Origin: CAYZYK01 sp964482615
Lineage (GTDB): Bacteria; Patescibacteriota; Minisyncoccia; Minisyncoccales; CAYZYK01
Direction: 5' to 3'
DNA: 45,829 nt
Assembly: GCA_964482615.1 (NCBI GenBank)
Contig: CAYZYK010000004.1
Coordinates: 1 to 45,829, forward strand
This document shows positions 1 to 7,562 of the stretch, in pieces (position 1 is the first letter of the stretch; every line of letters begins with the position of its first letter). The notes beneath the pieces are model-generated. The model did no database searches. It had not been told where the DNA came from and was given only the letters and a program-made list of their open reading frames with translations. A program made the position numbers and the translations under genes.

Positions 1-120
1 GAACCTCGTTTTGGCCAACCGCGAGGCGCGCGTCAGCGCGCCGAGTGGCAAGGATTCATCGGGGCAAAATCAATGGGCGGCTCTGCGAGCCGCCCACGAA
101 ATGACCTCTCAAAAATCAAA
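1..120. other. GC-rich structured edge region, no gene recognised
   Basis: This stretch is much richer in G+C than the rest of the window. It holds a TTGGCCAA palindrome (11-18), a perfect 7-bp hairpin (GGCGCGC at 25-31, loop GTCA, GCGCGCC at 36-42) and a 9-bp hairpin at 75-95. One frame stays open from base 1 through the tRNA, but it runs antisense to the tRNA and resembles no protein I know. It may be the end of a structured RNA or a repeat cut by the window edge. Confidence 0.35.
66..95 (-). terminator. possible terminator after tRNA-Leu
   Basis: Read on the minus strand, a perfect 9-bp stem (GGGCGGCTC / GAGCCGCCC, 3-nt loop, 75-95) is followed by ATTGATTTT. It lies 37 nt past the tRNA 3' end, so it could end the tRNA or rel-tRNA transcript. 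The T-tract is imperfect. Confidence 0.4.
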
Positions 121-131
121 AAGTTTTATTG

Positions 132-220
132 TGGTGCCGAAGGAGGGACTCGAACCCTCAAGAGCTTTAAAGCTCACAGCATTTTGAGTGCTGCGTGTAT
201 TCCAATTCCACCACTTCGGC
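132..220 (-). tRNA. tRNA-Leu (anticodon CAA)
   Basis: The minus strand folds into a complete class II tRNA. The acceptor stem is GCCGAAG/CTTCGGC, with discriminator A and an encoded CCA tail. The anticodon stem CAGCA/TGCTG holds loop CTCAAAA, giving anticodon CAA, which reads UUG leucine codons. A long variable arm (stem around GAGCTTTAAAGCTC) and the T arm GAGGGTTCGAGTCCCTC are present. The length of 89 nt with CCA and the long variable arm fit leucine. It lies 34 nt downstream of rel on the same strand and may share its transcript. Confidence 0.95.
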
Positions 221-254
221 TTTTTATTTAATTTATCAATTTTTGGTTCAATTT

Positions 255-1991
255 TCAACTTTCACCAGATGTCCAAGAAGCCTCAATTGCTTTATGTGGG
301 AATTTTTTAGATAATCTTTGGAAGTTTTTACAGGAAGGTTTATGTAAGGAAGCACCTCTGTTTTTTGTGATGTAAGCTTGGATTTTGTCTCCCGGTTTGG
401 GAGAGCAACATTTGGCTATTCTGACCATAAAACTTCCTTTTTCTCCAGCTAGAGAAACCTCAAGTTTCTTTTTTTCTTTTTTGGGTGCGGGTTTGGGTTC
501 TTTTTTGGGCAAAAAGCTAGATACCTTTCTTTTAATAGCAGCTAAAGGTCTTCTGAGAGGAGATTCTGTTTTTCTTAGATATTTTTTGATACGAGTTTTT
601 GCTAAGCTTGTTTTTACGAACTTGAGCCAGTCTGGAGAAGGTTCTTTCTTTTTATCAATGATAATTTCTACTATGTCCCCGTTTTTTAAGGTTTCTGAGA
701 GAGATGTTAATTTACCGTTAATCTTTACTGAATCACAGTGATTTCCTATATCAGTATGTACAATGTAAGCAAAATCAACAGCAGTAGCTCCTTGAGGAAG
801 GTTTATTACGTCTCCTCTGGGAGTGAAAACAAACACTCTATTGTTGAAAAAATCGATTTTGTAAGTTTTTAGAATCTTAGGGATTTGTTTTGTCCAATCT
901 ACGTTCTTTTTTTCTTTTTTAAGGTTTATTTTCTGTTTGTAAGCCCAGTGAGCGCAAATTCCGTATTCTGCTTCTTGGTGCATTTTTGGTGTTCTTATTT
1001 GCATCTCAGTTATTTCACCCTTATCTGAGAACACGGTAGTATGTAAAGACTTATATCCATTTGGTTTTGGGTTGGCGATAAAATCATCAATCTCTTCTGA
1101 AAGGGGTTTGTAATATTCGTGAATAATTCCTAAAGTTTTATAACAGTCTTTCACGGTGGGAACGATTATCCTTAGAGCAACCAGGTCATGGATTTCATCC
1201 AGGCCTTTGTCCTTTTCTAAGAATTTTTGATAAGTGCTCCAATAGGACTTAGCTCTGTAATTTATATCCTGAACCTTTATGCCGTGCTTTTTTAATCTTC
1301 TCTTTAAGCGGGGAGTAAAGGACTCAAGATAATTTTGTCTTTGTTCATATTTTTCTTTTATGTTTTCTTCTAACCATTTAAATTTATCAGGTAGAAGATA
1401 ATAGAAAGCTGGATCTTCAAGTTTGGATTTTACTTTTTCCATTCCTAGTCTGTCAGCTACCGGAACAAAAATATTCAAAGTTTCCAAAGCATATAATTTC
1501 TGTCTTTGAGGCGGTAAGTGGTTTAGACTGTTCAAGTTGTCTATTCTTGAGGATAGTTCTATTAAGATTACTCTTAAATCTTCAGCTACAGCAAAGAACA
1601 TTTTTCTCAGGTTTTCTATCTTTTCTTTGCTGAATCTTGTTTCTTTTTTGGTTTTGGGAACTAAAGGGTAACTTATTGCGCTTGCTTCAGATACTTTATT
1701 TATTAAAAAAGCCACTTCTTTGCCAAACTTGCTGCTTATCTTCTTTAAGGTGAGTTTTTTCAAAGAAGAGGGTTTGTCATCTAAAACATCGTGTAACAGA
1801 CCAGCAATAATTGTTTTTTTATCCAGTTTCATTCTATTTAAACCCAGAGCTGTTCTTTTTGCATGTTTAATATAATTTTCTCCTGATATTTTATGTTTAT
1901 CTTTGTAAGCTTCTCTGGCAAATTCAAGAGCTTCTTTAACTAAATCAGGATCTGAATTTTGTTTTATTAACTTTTTTATTTCAGTTTCCAT
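255..1991 (-). CDS. rel: RelA/SpoT-family (p)ppGpp synthetase, short form
   Basis: A RelA/SpoT homologue of 578 residues that makes (p)ppGpp, and possibly degrades it, as the stringent-response alarmone. The N-terminal HD hydrolase-like domain keeps H43 and H67-D68. The motif normally read as LADRLHNM appears here as LSSRIDNL (about 146-153), so the usual metal-binding Asp is Ser. The synthetase domain (about 235-350) looks intact: R246-A-K248, DLVALR with D269, the NGYKSLHT loop with Y313, EMQIRT with E329, and AHWAYK. A TGS domain follows (about 393-455), then a short zinc-finger-like tail containing CC...C. There is no ACT/RRM domain, so it is shorter than the usual 700-740 residues. It starts 2 nt after the topA stop. 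Hydrolase activity is doubtful; synthetase activity is likely. Confidence 0.93.
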   Translation of the reverse strand: METEIKKLIKQNSDPDLVKEALEFAREAYKDKHKISGENYIKHAKRTALGLNRMKLDKKTIIAGLLHDVLDDKPSSLKKLTLKKISSKFGKEVAFLINKVSEASAISYPLVPKTKKETRFSKEKIENLRKMFFAVAEDLRVILIELSSRIDNLNSLNHLPPQRQKLYALETLNIFVPVADRLGMEKVKSKLEDPAFYYLLPDKFKWLEENIKEKYEQRQNYLESFTPRLKRRLKKHGIKVQDINYRAKSYWSTYQKFLEKDKGLDEIHDLVALRIIVPTVKDCYKTLGIIHEYYKPLSEEIDDFIANPKPNGYKSLHTTVFSDKGEITEMQIRTPKMHQEAEYGICAHWAYKQKINLKKEKKNVDWTKQIPKILKTYKIDFFNNRVFVFTPRGDVINLPQGATAVDFAYIVHTDIGNHCDSVKINGKLTSLSETLKNGDIVEIIIDKKKEPSPDWLKFVKTSLAKTRIKKYLRKTESPLRRPLAAIKRKVSSFLPKKEPKPAPKKEKKKLEVSLAGEKGSFMVRIAKCCSPKPGDKIQAYITKNRGASLHKPSCKNFQRLSKKFPHKAIEASWTSGES

Positions 1992-1993
1992 GT

Positions 1994-4039
1994 TTAAGAG
2001 GTTGGTTCTTTTTTTCTTTTGTAATCACATCTTTTATCTGAACATTTGATAGTTTTGCCGAATTTAGTTTCAACTAAGAGAGAGTTACACTTCGGACATT
2101 TTTTTCCAGTTGGTTTATCCCAGAGAGCGAAATCACACTTTGGGAATTGGTTACAGCCATAAAAAAAACTACCTTTTTTTGTTCTTTTTTCAACTAATTC
2201 GCCCTTTTTGCATTTTGGGCATTTTACTCCAGTTTTCTTTTCAGGCAAGGGTTCTTTGTGTTTGCACTCTGGGAAATTAGAACAGGAGTAAAACTTACCG
2301 TATCTGCCAAGTTTAATTACGATTGGGGAACCACATTTGGGGCATTTTTTGTCTGTTTTTTCTTCGGTTATTTTTTTCTTGGAAACTTCTTTGTATTTTC
2401 TTTCAAGGTTTTTCTCAAACGGTGTGTAGAATTGTTTACAAACTTTTGTCCATTCCTTTTTTCCTTCAGCGATTTTATCTAAATCTTTTTCCATTTCAGC
2501 TGTAAATTTAATATCAACTATTTTGGGAAAATGTTGCACTAAAAGATCATTAACTGTTGTTCCTATTTCGGTTGGGTGAAATCTCTTTTCTCTGTTTTTC
2601 TGGACATAGTTTCTATTTTGAACGGTTGATAATATGGGGGCGTAAGTTGATGGTCTGCCTATGCCATTTTTTTTAAGTTCTTTAATTAGGGTTGCTTCTG
2701 TGTATCTTGGAGAGGGCTGGGTAAAGTGCTGGGATGGAATAAGTTTTATAAGTTTCAATGTTTGTTTTTCTTTTAAGGGTGGAAGTTCTTCCTCTTTAAA
2801 TTTCTTTGGGTAAACTTTGAGAAAACCATCAAACTTGAGAATTTGACCATTGGTTCTGAAAAGATAATTTTTAGCTGAAATATCTACTTTTGTTGAATCA
2901 AATACTGCTTGCTTCATTTGGGAAGCAATAAATCTGCGCCAGATTAGATCATAGAGTTTGTATTGGTTTTTGTTAAGTTTCTTTTTTAATTTATCTGGGG
3001 TATTTTTAGGAAAAGTAGGTCGTATTGCCTCATGAGCTTCCTGAGCCTTCCCTTTTGATTTAAACTTTCTTGGAGAGCCCGGCCAGTAATCTTTACCATA
3101 GTTTTCTTTAATGAATTTTTCAGCAGCAGATAAGGATAATTTAGATAAATTTAAAGAATCTGTTCTGTGATAAGTGATAAAACCTTGTTCGTAAAGTTTT
3201 TGGGCAATACTCATTGTAAATCTAGCTGGATAACGGAACTTATACCAGGAAGCTTGTTGTAAGGTGCTTGTGGTGAAGGGAGGAAAGGGATTTCTTTTCG
3301 TTTCTTTTTTCTTTATTTTTTCTATTTTATATTCAGCTCTATTAAGCTCTTTTAAAATCTTATTTGCCTCTTTTTTATTTGAAATAGAAAATTTGGAAAT
3401 CTTTTCTCCATCTCTTTTTATTAACTTAGCCCGGAAAGATTTATTTTCTGTTTTTAATTTAGCTTCAATTTCCCAGTATTCTTTTGGTATAAAATCTTTT
3501 ATTTCTCTTTCTCTTTTAACGACCAATCTTACAGCAACAGATTGAACTCTTCCCGCAGATAATCCTCTGGCTACTTTTTTCCACAAAAAAGGGGAAAGTT
3601 TGTAGCCAACCAATCTATCCAGGATTCTTCTTGTTTGCTGGGCGTTTACTAAGTTGGTGTCTATTTTTCTTGGGTTTTTTAAAGCATTTTGAATAGCTTC
3701 TTTTGTGATTTCGTGAAAAGCAATTCTTTGGTAAGGTTTTCCGTTAAGATTTAATACTTCTGTTAGGTGTTGAGAGATTGCCTCACCCTCTCTGTCTTCG
3801 TCTGTTGCTAAGATTACAGTTTCTGTATCTTTTGCTTTTTCTTTTAATTTTCTTATATTCTTTCTTGCTTTGGGTAAAACAACATATTTTGGTTTAAAAT
3901 TATTCTCAACATCAACCCCCAGTTTGGTTTTAGGTAAATCCCTGATATGACCCATAGATGATTCAACCCTGTAATTTTTGCCGAGGAATTTACTTAGGGT
4001 TTTTGATTTGGTTGGACTTTCAACTATTACTAACTTCAT
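1994..4039 (-). CDS. topA: DNA topoisomerase I (type IA)
   Basis: Relaxes negative supercoils by passing a strand through a transient single-strand break. The protein has 681 residues. The TOPRIM domain opens at the N-terminus (VIVESPTKSKT) and carries the acidic ATDEDREGE motif (D80, D82). The catalytic tyrosine is Y290 in FITYHRTDS. The C-terminus holds three four-cysteine zinc ribbons (about 577-681), each built as CPKC...C...C, which bind single-stranded DNA. It sits 39 nt after mfd and 2 nt before rel, so the three genes probably form one operon. The length is slightly below the family average, but every catalytic element is visible. Confidence 0.97.
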   Translation of the reverse strand: MKLVIVESPTKSKTLSKFLGKNYRVESSMGHIRDLPKTKLGVDVENNFKPKYVVLPKARKNIRKLKEKAKDTETVILATDEDREGEAISQHLTEVLNLNGKPYQRIAFHEITKEAIQNALKNPRKIDTNLVNAQQTRRILDRLVGYKLSPFLWKKVARGLSAGRVQSVAVRLVVKREREIKDFIPKEYWEIEAKLKTENKSFRAKLIKRDGEKISKFSISNKKEANKILKELNRAEYKIEKIKKKETKRNPFPPFTTSTLQQASWYKFRYPARFTMSIAQKLYEQGFITYHRTDSLNLSKLSLSAAEKFIKENYGKDYWPGSPRKFKSKGKAQEAHEAIRPTFPKNTPDKLKKKLNKNQYKLYDLIWRRFIASQMKQAVFDSTKVDISAKNYLFRTNGQILKFDGFLKVYPKKFKEEELPPLKEKQTLKLIKLIPSQHFTQPSPRYTEATLIKELKKNGIGRPSTYAPILSTVQNRNYVQKNREKRFHPTEIGTTVNDLLVQHFPKIVDIKFTAEMEKDLDKIAEGKKEWTKVCKQFYTPFEKNLERKYKEVSKKKITEEKTDKKCPKCGSPIVIKLGRYGKFYSCSNFPECKHKEPLPEKKTGVKCPKCKKGELVEKRTKKGSFFYGCNQFPKCDFALWDKPTGKKCPKCNSLLVETKFGKTIKCSDKRCDYKRKKEPTS

Positions 4040-4078
4040 TTTATTAATTTAACACTATTTTAAGAAAAGATAAAAGTT

Positions 4079-6073
4079 TTAGTTCTCTTTTGTGTTTTTT
4101 AGTTTTTCAATAGTTTCGGAGAGCATTTGACAATAAAGATTCAGACCAACCGCATTAACACTACCTGATTGTTCTTTCCCTAACACGTTTCCCGCCCCCC
4201 TTATTTCAAGATCTTTTAAGGCGATAGAATATCCAGAGCCTAAGCTTTCAGCTTGTTTTAAAGCTTTTAATCTTTTTTTAGCTAAAGGTGGAAGATTTTT
4301 TTGGGGTTGGGGATAAAGAAAGTAAGCGAAGCTTTTGATATATGATCTTCCTATACGGCCTCGAAGTTGGTAAGCTTGACTCAAACCCAAACGGGTACTG
4401 TCCTCTACAATTAAAGTGTTAACCTTAGGGAAATCTAAACCATTCTCTATAATAGTTGTTGCAACCAAGACATTTATTTTCTCTTTCTGGAATTTATTCA
4501 TTACCTCAAGCAACCTATTTTCGTTTAATCTTCCGTGAATCAGGCTGATTTTTGCTTCGGGAACTAGCTTTTCTAATCTTTCTTTTGTATGGTTTATTGT
4601 TTCTACTCTATTGTGAAGGAAATAGGTCTGGCCTCCTCTTTTTAATTCTGAGCGAATTGCTCTTTTGATGATTTCTTTTTTGTAAGGTGAAACAAAAGTT
4701 TTAATTGGTGACCTGTTTTCTGGTGGGGTTTGGATCAAACTTATATCTTTCAAAGAAGAAAGAGCTAAATAAAGTGTTCTTGGAATAGGGGTTGCAGACA
4801 AACTTAAAACATCAAGAGAGGAGCGAATTTTTCTCAGTTTTTCTTTTTGTTTGACACCAAATTTTTGTTCATCATCAATAATTAGAAGTTGAAGATTGTT
4901 GAATTCAATATCTGAAGAAAATAATCTGTGAGTTCCTATTACAATATCTATTTTACCTTTTTTTAAGCCCCTTATTATCTTCTTTTGTTCTTTTTTTGTT
5001 TGTAGCCGGGAAAGAATTTCAATCCCAATGGGTAGTTTTTCTAAGCGTTCTTTGAAATTGTTGAAATGCTGATTAGCTAAAATTGTGGTAGGACAGACCA
5101 TGGCTGTTTGGCGGTTGTTGGTTGTTGCAATAACAGCTGATCTTAAAGCAACTTCTGTTTTTCCGAATCCAACATCGCCACAAATGATTCTGTCCATTGG
5201 TTTTTGTTTTTTCATGTCGTTTTTAATGTCTTTTATGGCTTGGATTTGATCTGGGGTTTCTTGATATGGGAAACTTGCCCCAAGTTGAGATTGGATTTCA
5301 TTGTCGATAAAATATGGTTTTCTTTTGGTGATTTCTTTTTTTGCATAAAGCTGTAAAAGTTCTTTAGCTAGTTTTTCTGCTTCCTCTTTTGCTTTCTTTT
5401 TTGTTCTTTGCCAAAGAGAAGAACCCAATCTTGATATTTTAGGGGCTACAAATCCTATGTAGCGGGAAAGCTTTCTTTCTAATCCAACAGGAACATATAA
5501 TTTGTCTCCTTTAGCATACTCTAAAACATAGTATTTGTGGTTTTCTGATTCTACAGTTGAAGTCTTTTCTTTAATTTCAAGAAAACGAGCTATTCCATGA
5601 TCTAAATGAACTAAATAATCCCCAGGTTTTAATTTTTTAAGATTGGAAAAAAGCCTTTGTGATTTTAACTTCTTTTTTAAAACCTTCTTTGATTTCTCTT
5701 CATTTTCTGTCTTGATTTTAAGTTTTTCAATGTTCTCAATTTTGTTTCCTTTAAATTCTAACCTGAAAGCTAAGTTTGAATTCACAGGGAAAACGTCGAT
5801 TATTCCTCCTCTTTGGGCAAACTCTCCCGGGGTTGTTACTTGAAAGACCTTTTCATATCCTAACTCGTCTAATTTTCTTAGAAACTGGGAGAAATTGTAA
5901 TCTTGGTTTGGTTCACAGAATATAGTGTTTTCTTGCCAGAATGACTGAGTTCTTTTTGCTTTCAATATTTTGTTTAGGTTTTTTTCAAACCAAAGATTCC
6001 TCTTGTTTAGGAAATAAGGGGAGATAGATACAATTAATAAATTATTTACTTTCTTTGAGTTAAACATTTTCAT
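4079..6073 (-). CDS. mfd: Mfd-like transcription-repair coupling factor, strongly shortened
   Basis: A 664-residue Mfd-type ATPase that would push or release stalled RNA polymerase. Residues 70-120 match part of the UvrB-like module (RGGIIDVFP around 88-96). A CarD-like RNA-polymerase-interaction domain follows at about 150-215 (HLDHGIARF). The RecG-like translocase is complete: Walker A GDVGFGKTE (299-307), DDEQKFG, LSATPIPRTL, TTIIENGLDFP and QLRGRIGRS. Compared with about 1150 residues in E. coli, the stretch between the UvrB-like module and the RID, including the UvrA-contacting region, is almost absent, and the autoinhibitory C-terminal domain is missing after the helicase. The start could be the first or third codon, since both are ATG. 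It is probably transcribed from the promoter at 6145-6173. Confidence 0.9.
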   Translation of the reverse strand: MKMFNSKKVNNLLIVSISPYFLNKRNLWFEKNLNKILKAKRTQSFWQENTIFCEPNQDYNFSQFLRKLDELGYEKVFQVTTPGEFAQRGGIIDVFPVNSNLAFRLEFKGNKIENIEKLKIKTENEEKSKKVLKKKLKSQRLFSNLKKLKPGDYLVHLDHGIARFLEIKEKTSTVESENHKYYVLEYAKGDKLYVPVGLERKLSRYIGFVAPKISRLGSSLWQRTKKKAKEEAEKLAKELLQLYAKKEITKRKPYFIDNEIQSQLGASFPYQETPDQIQAIKDIKNDMKKQKPMDRIICGDVGFGKTEVALRSAVIATTNNRQTAMVCPTTILANQHFNNFKERLEKLPIGIEILSRLQTKKEQKKIIRGLKKGKIDIVIGTHRLFSSDIEFNNLQLLIIDDEQKFGVKQKEKLRKIRSSLDVLSLSATPIPRTLYLALSSLKDISLIQTPPENRSPIKTFVSPYKKEIIKRAIRSELKRGGQTYFLHNRVETINHTKERLEKLVPEAKISLIHGRLNENRLLEVMNKFQKEKINVLVATTIIENGLDFPKVNTLIVEDSTRLGLSQAYQLRGRIGRSYIKSFAYFLYPQPQKNLPPLAKKRLKALKQAESLGSGYSIALKDLEIRGAGNVLGKEQSGSVNAVGLNLYCQMLSETIEKLKNTKEN

Positions 6074-6091
6074 TTTTAGAAAGGGAAAAGT

Positions 6092-6110
6092 CCTCTATTT
6101 TAAATAGAGG
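6092..6110 (-). promoter_or_regulatory. perfect 9-bp palindrome in the mfd leader
   Basis: CCTCTATTT, one central base, then AAATAGAGG. It lies 18 nt upstream of the mfd start and downstream of the predicted start site, so it would form a hairpin in the mfd mRNA leader. No T-run follows. It may affect mfd translation or mRNA stability, or be a dyad operator. Confidence 0.5.
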
Positions 6111-6120
6111 GGGTGTATTC

Positions 6121-6149
6121 TTGACAGAATTATTATAATAAGTTATAAT
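6121..6149 (+). promoter_or_regulatory. consensus sigma-70 promoter, plus strand
   Basis: TTGACA (6121-6126), a 17-bp spacer and TATAAT (6144-6149) form an exact consensus promoter. It points into the pth-mfd gap, where no plus-strand coding gene follows. The transcript would start near 6156 and run through the inverted repeat at 6188-6306 into antisense pth. This makes a noncoding RNA possible. Confidence 0.7.
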
Positions 6150-6173
6150 ATATCAGTAGTGAGGTTTTGTCAA
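6145..6173 (-). promoter_or_regulatory. mfd-topA-rel promoter, minus strand
   Basis: On the minus strand TTGACA (6168-6173) and TATTAT (6145-6150) are 17 bp apart. Its -10 box overlaps the -10 of the plus-strand promoter almost exactly. It would start mfd mRNA near 6138, leaving a leader of about 65 nt. Confidence 0.7.
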
Positions 6174-6187
6174 TGTTAATTTTATCT

Positions 6188-6306
6188 TCCAGTCTGTCTG
6201 CGAAAGTGAAAGCTAAATGATACCCTCCTTTACTTTAGCAAGTAATTTAAAGTTAGGGTTTTCGGGCAATTGTCTGTAAGATCCTGATTTTCGCAGACAG
6301 ACTGGA
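6188..6306. repeat. 18-bp inverted repeat enclosing an 83-nt core
   Basis: The arms at 6188-6205 and 6289-6306 are perfect reverse complements (core CTGTCTGCGAAA). The core contains a further GCTAAA/TTTAGC hairpin. It begins 14 nt past the pth stop codon and sits downstream of the plus-strand consensus promoter. It may be a small palindromic mobile repeat or the closing helix of a small RNA; neither reading is proven. Confidence 0.6.
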
Positions 6307-6319
6307 GGTTAAAAGACAA

Positions 6320-6886
6320 TCAGTTAAATTTAGCCATTGCTTTATCTGCCCCTTCTTTTATGTAAAATTCAACAGCTTCAGTTGTTTTTTTTATTATTTT
6401 TTTGATGGTTTCTTTTTCTTCTTTAAATTCTTGGAGAACAAACTTTCTGGTATCTTCTGGTTTCCCTTTTTTAGGTTTTATTCCTATTCTGAATCTAATA
6501 AAGTCTTTTGTTTTTAATTTGTCGATTATGGATTGAACTCCTTTGTGGCCCGCTGCTCCTCTTTTTTTTGATATTTTTATTTCTCCAAAAGAAAGATCAA
6601 GATCGTCGTGAATCACCCAGGTATTTTTTAAGTTTTTGATTTTGTAAAAATCAATTAAGGACTTTACTGATTGCCCGGAACTGTTCATAAAGGTTTGAGG
6701 TTTAACTAAGATTGTTTTTTTGTCTATGAGCTTCTTTTCAGAAAGTTCAGCTTTAAATCTTTTTGATAATTTAAAGTCAGGGAAAGTGTTCCTTTCTTTG
6801 AATTCTTCTAAAACGAGAAATCCTAAGTTGTGCCAGGTGTTTTTGTATTTTTTTCCAGGGTTGCCAAGACCCACAATAATTAACAT
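6320..6886 (-). CDS. pth: peptidyl-tRNA hydrolase
   Basis: Cleaves peptidyl-tRNA that has dropped off ribosomes and recycles the tRNA. The protein has 188 residues, the normal length. It opens with IVGLGNPG, and the catalytic His is in the NTWHNLGF segment near residue 19. KPQTFMNSSG and HDDLDLSFG (the Asp that orients the His) follow, then RGAAGHKGVQSI for tRNA binding. It is divergent from lepB. Its predicted -10 box lies only 14 nt upstream of the ATG and no Shine-Dalgarno is visible, so the mRNA leader would be very short. Confidence 0.97.
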   Translation of the reverse strand: MLIIVGLGNPGKKYKNTWHNLGFLVLEEFKERNTFPDFKLSKRFKAELSEKKLIDKKTILVKPQTFMNSSGQSVKSLIDFYKIKNLKNTWVIHDDLDLSFGEIKISKKRGAAGHKGVQSIIDKLKTKDFIRFRIGIKPKKGKPEDTRKFVLQEFKEEKETIKKIIKKTTEAVEFYIKEGADKAMAKFN

Positions 6887-6899
6887 AATTATTTCTTTT

Positions 6900-6928
6900 A
6901 TTATATCATTTTATAGTTCTCTTTTTAA
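6900..6928 (-). promoter_or_regulatory. pth promoter
   Basis: On the minus strand TTAAAA (6923-6928), a 17-bp spacer and TATAAT (6900-6905). The expected start near 6893 leaves a leader of about 7 nt before the pth ATG. Confidence 0.5.
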
Positions 6929-6942
6929 CTTAAAGGAGCCCC

Positions 6943-6971
6943 TTGAAAAAAGGAAGTAAATTTTGTATAAT
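6943..6971 (+). promoter_or_regulatory. lepB operon promoter
   Basis: TTGAAA (6943-6948), a 17-bp spacer and TATAAT (6966-6971). The start would be near 6978, about 25 nt before lepB. Confidence 0.7.
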
Positions 6972-7002
6972 TGGTATATATAAATTGAATAAATCTTAAT
7001 CT

Positions 7003-7551
7003 ATGAAGAAGTTTTTACTTTTTACCTGGGAAGTTTTAAAAATCGTTATTTTGGCTGCTTTAATAGTTGTCCCTATTCGTTACTTTTTGTTTCAGCCTTT
7101 TATTGTCAGGGGATCTTCAATGGAGCCTAATTTTTATTCAGGTGATTATCTGATTATTGATGAGATTTCTTATCGCTTTGAAAATCCAGAAAGGGGAGAA
7201 GTGATAGTTTTCCGTTATCCTCGTAATCCTTCCCAGCGTTTCATTAAAAGAATTATTGGTTTACCCGGAGAAACAGTTGAAATAAAAGATAATAAAATAG
7301 CAGTTTACAGCTCAGAGGGTGAAGGTATAGCATTAGATGAATCTGAATATCTTCCAGGATATAACCTGTCGGGTTCTGATCTGACAGTTAAACTGGATTC
7401 AGATAATTATTTTGTTCTTGGAGATAATAGAAACTTTTCTTCAGATTCAAGAAAATGGGGGCCCATAGAAAAAGAAGATATTATCGGAAAAGTTTATGTT
7501 AAACTTTTTCCTTTCAGTGCTTTGGCCAAAGTTGAGGTTCCCAGCTACTAA
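7003..7551 (+). CDS. lepB: signal peptidase I
   Basis: A membrane-anchored Ser/Lys endopeptidase that removes signal peptides from exported proteins. The protein has 182 residues and one N-terminal membrane helix (about 10-31). The nucleophile is S39 in GSSMEPNF and the general base is K82 in RFIKRIIGLPGE. The later box VLGDNRNFSSDSRKWGPI is typical. It heads an operon with hisS, a HIT protein, rpsU and yqeY. Likely clients encoded in this window are the surface proteins at 33-45 kb. Confidence 0.96.
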   Translation: MKKFLLFTWEVLKIVILAALIVVPIRYFLFQPFIVRGSSMEPNFYSGDYLIIDEISYRFENPERGEVIVFRYPRNPSQRFIKRIIGLPGETVEIKDNKIAVYSSEGEGIALDESEYLPGYNLSGSDLTVKLDSDNYFVLGDNRNFSSDSRKWGPIEKEDIIGKVYVKLFPFSALAKVEVPSY

Positions 7552-7562
7552 TTTAAATATTT

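Noticed and set aside
1..237. Open frame on the plus strand from base 1
   Set aside because: It runs antisense through the whole tRNA-Leu gene and shows no protein-like conservation pattern; a known kind of false gene.
2258..2505. Plus-strand frames inside topA, and similar ones inside rel, mfd and pth
   Set aside because: They are Phe/Ser-rich mirror images of Lys-rich genes on the other strand, without ribosome binding sites.
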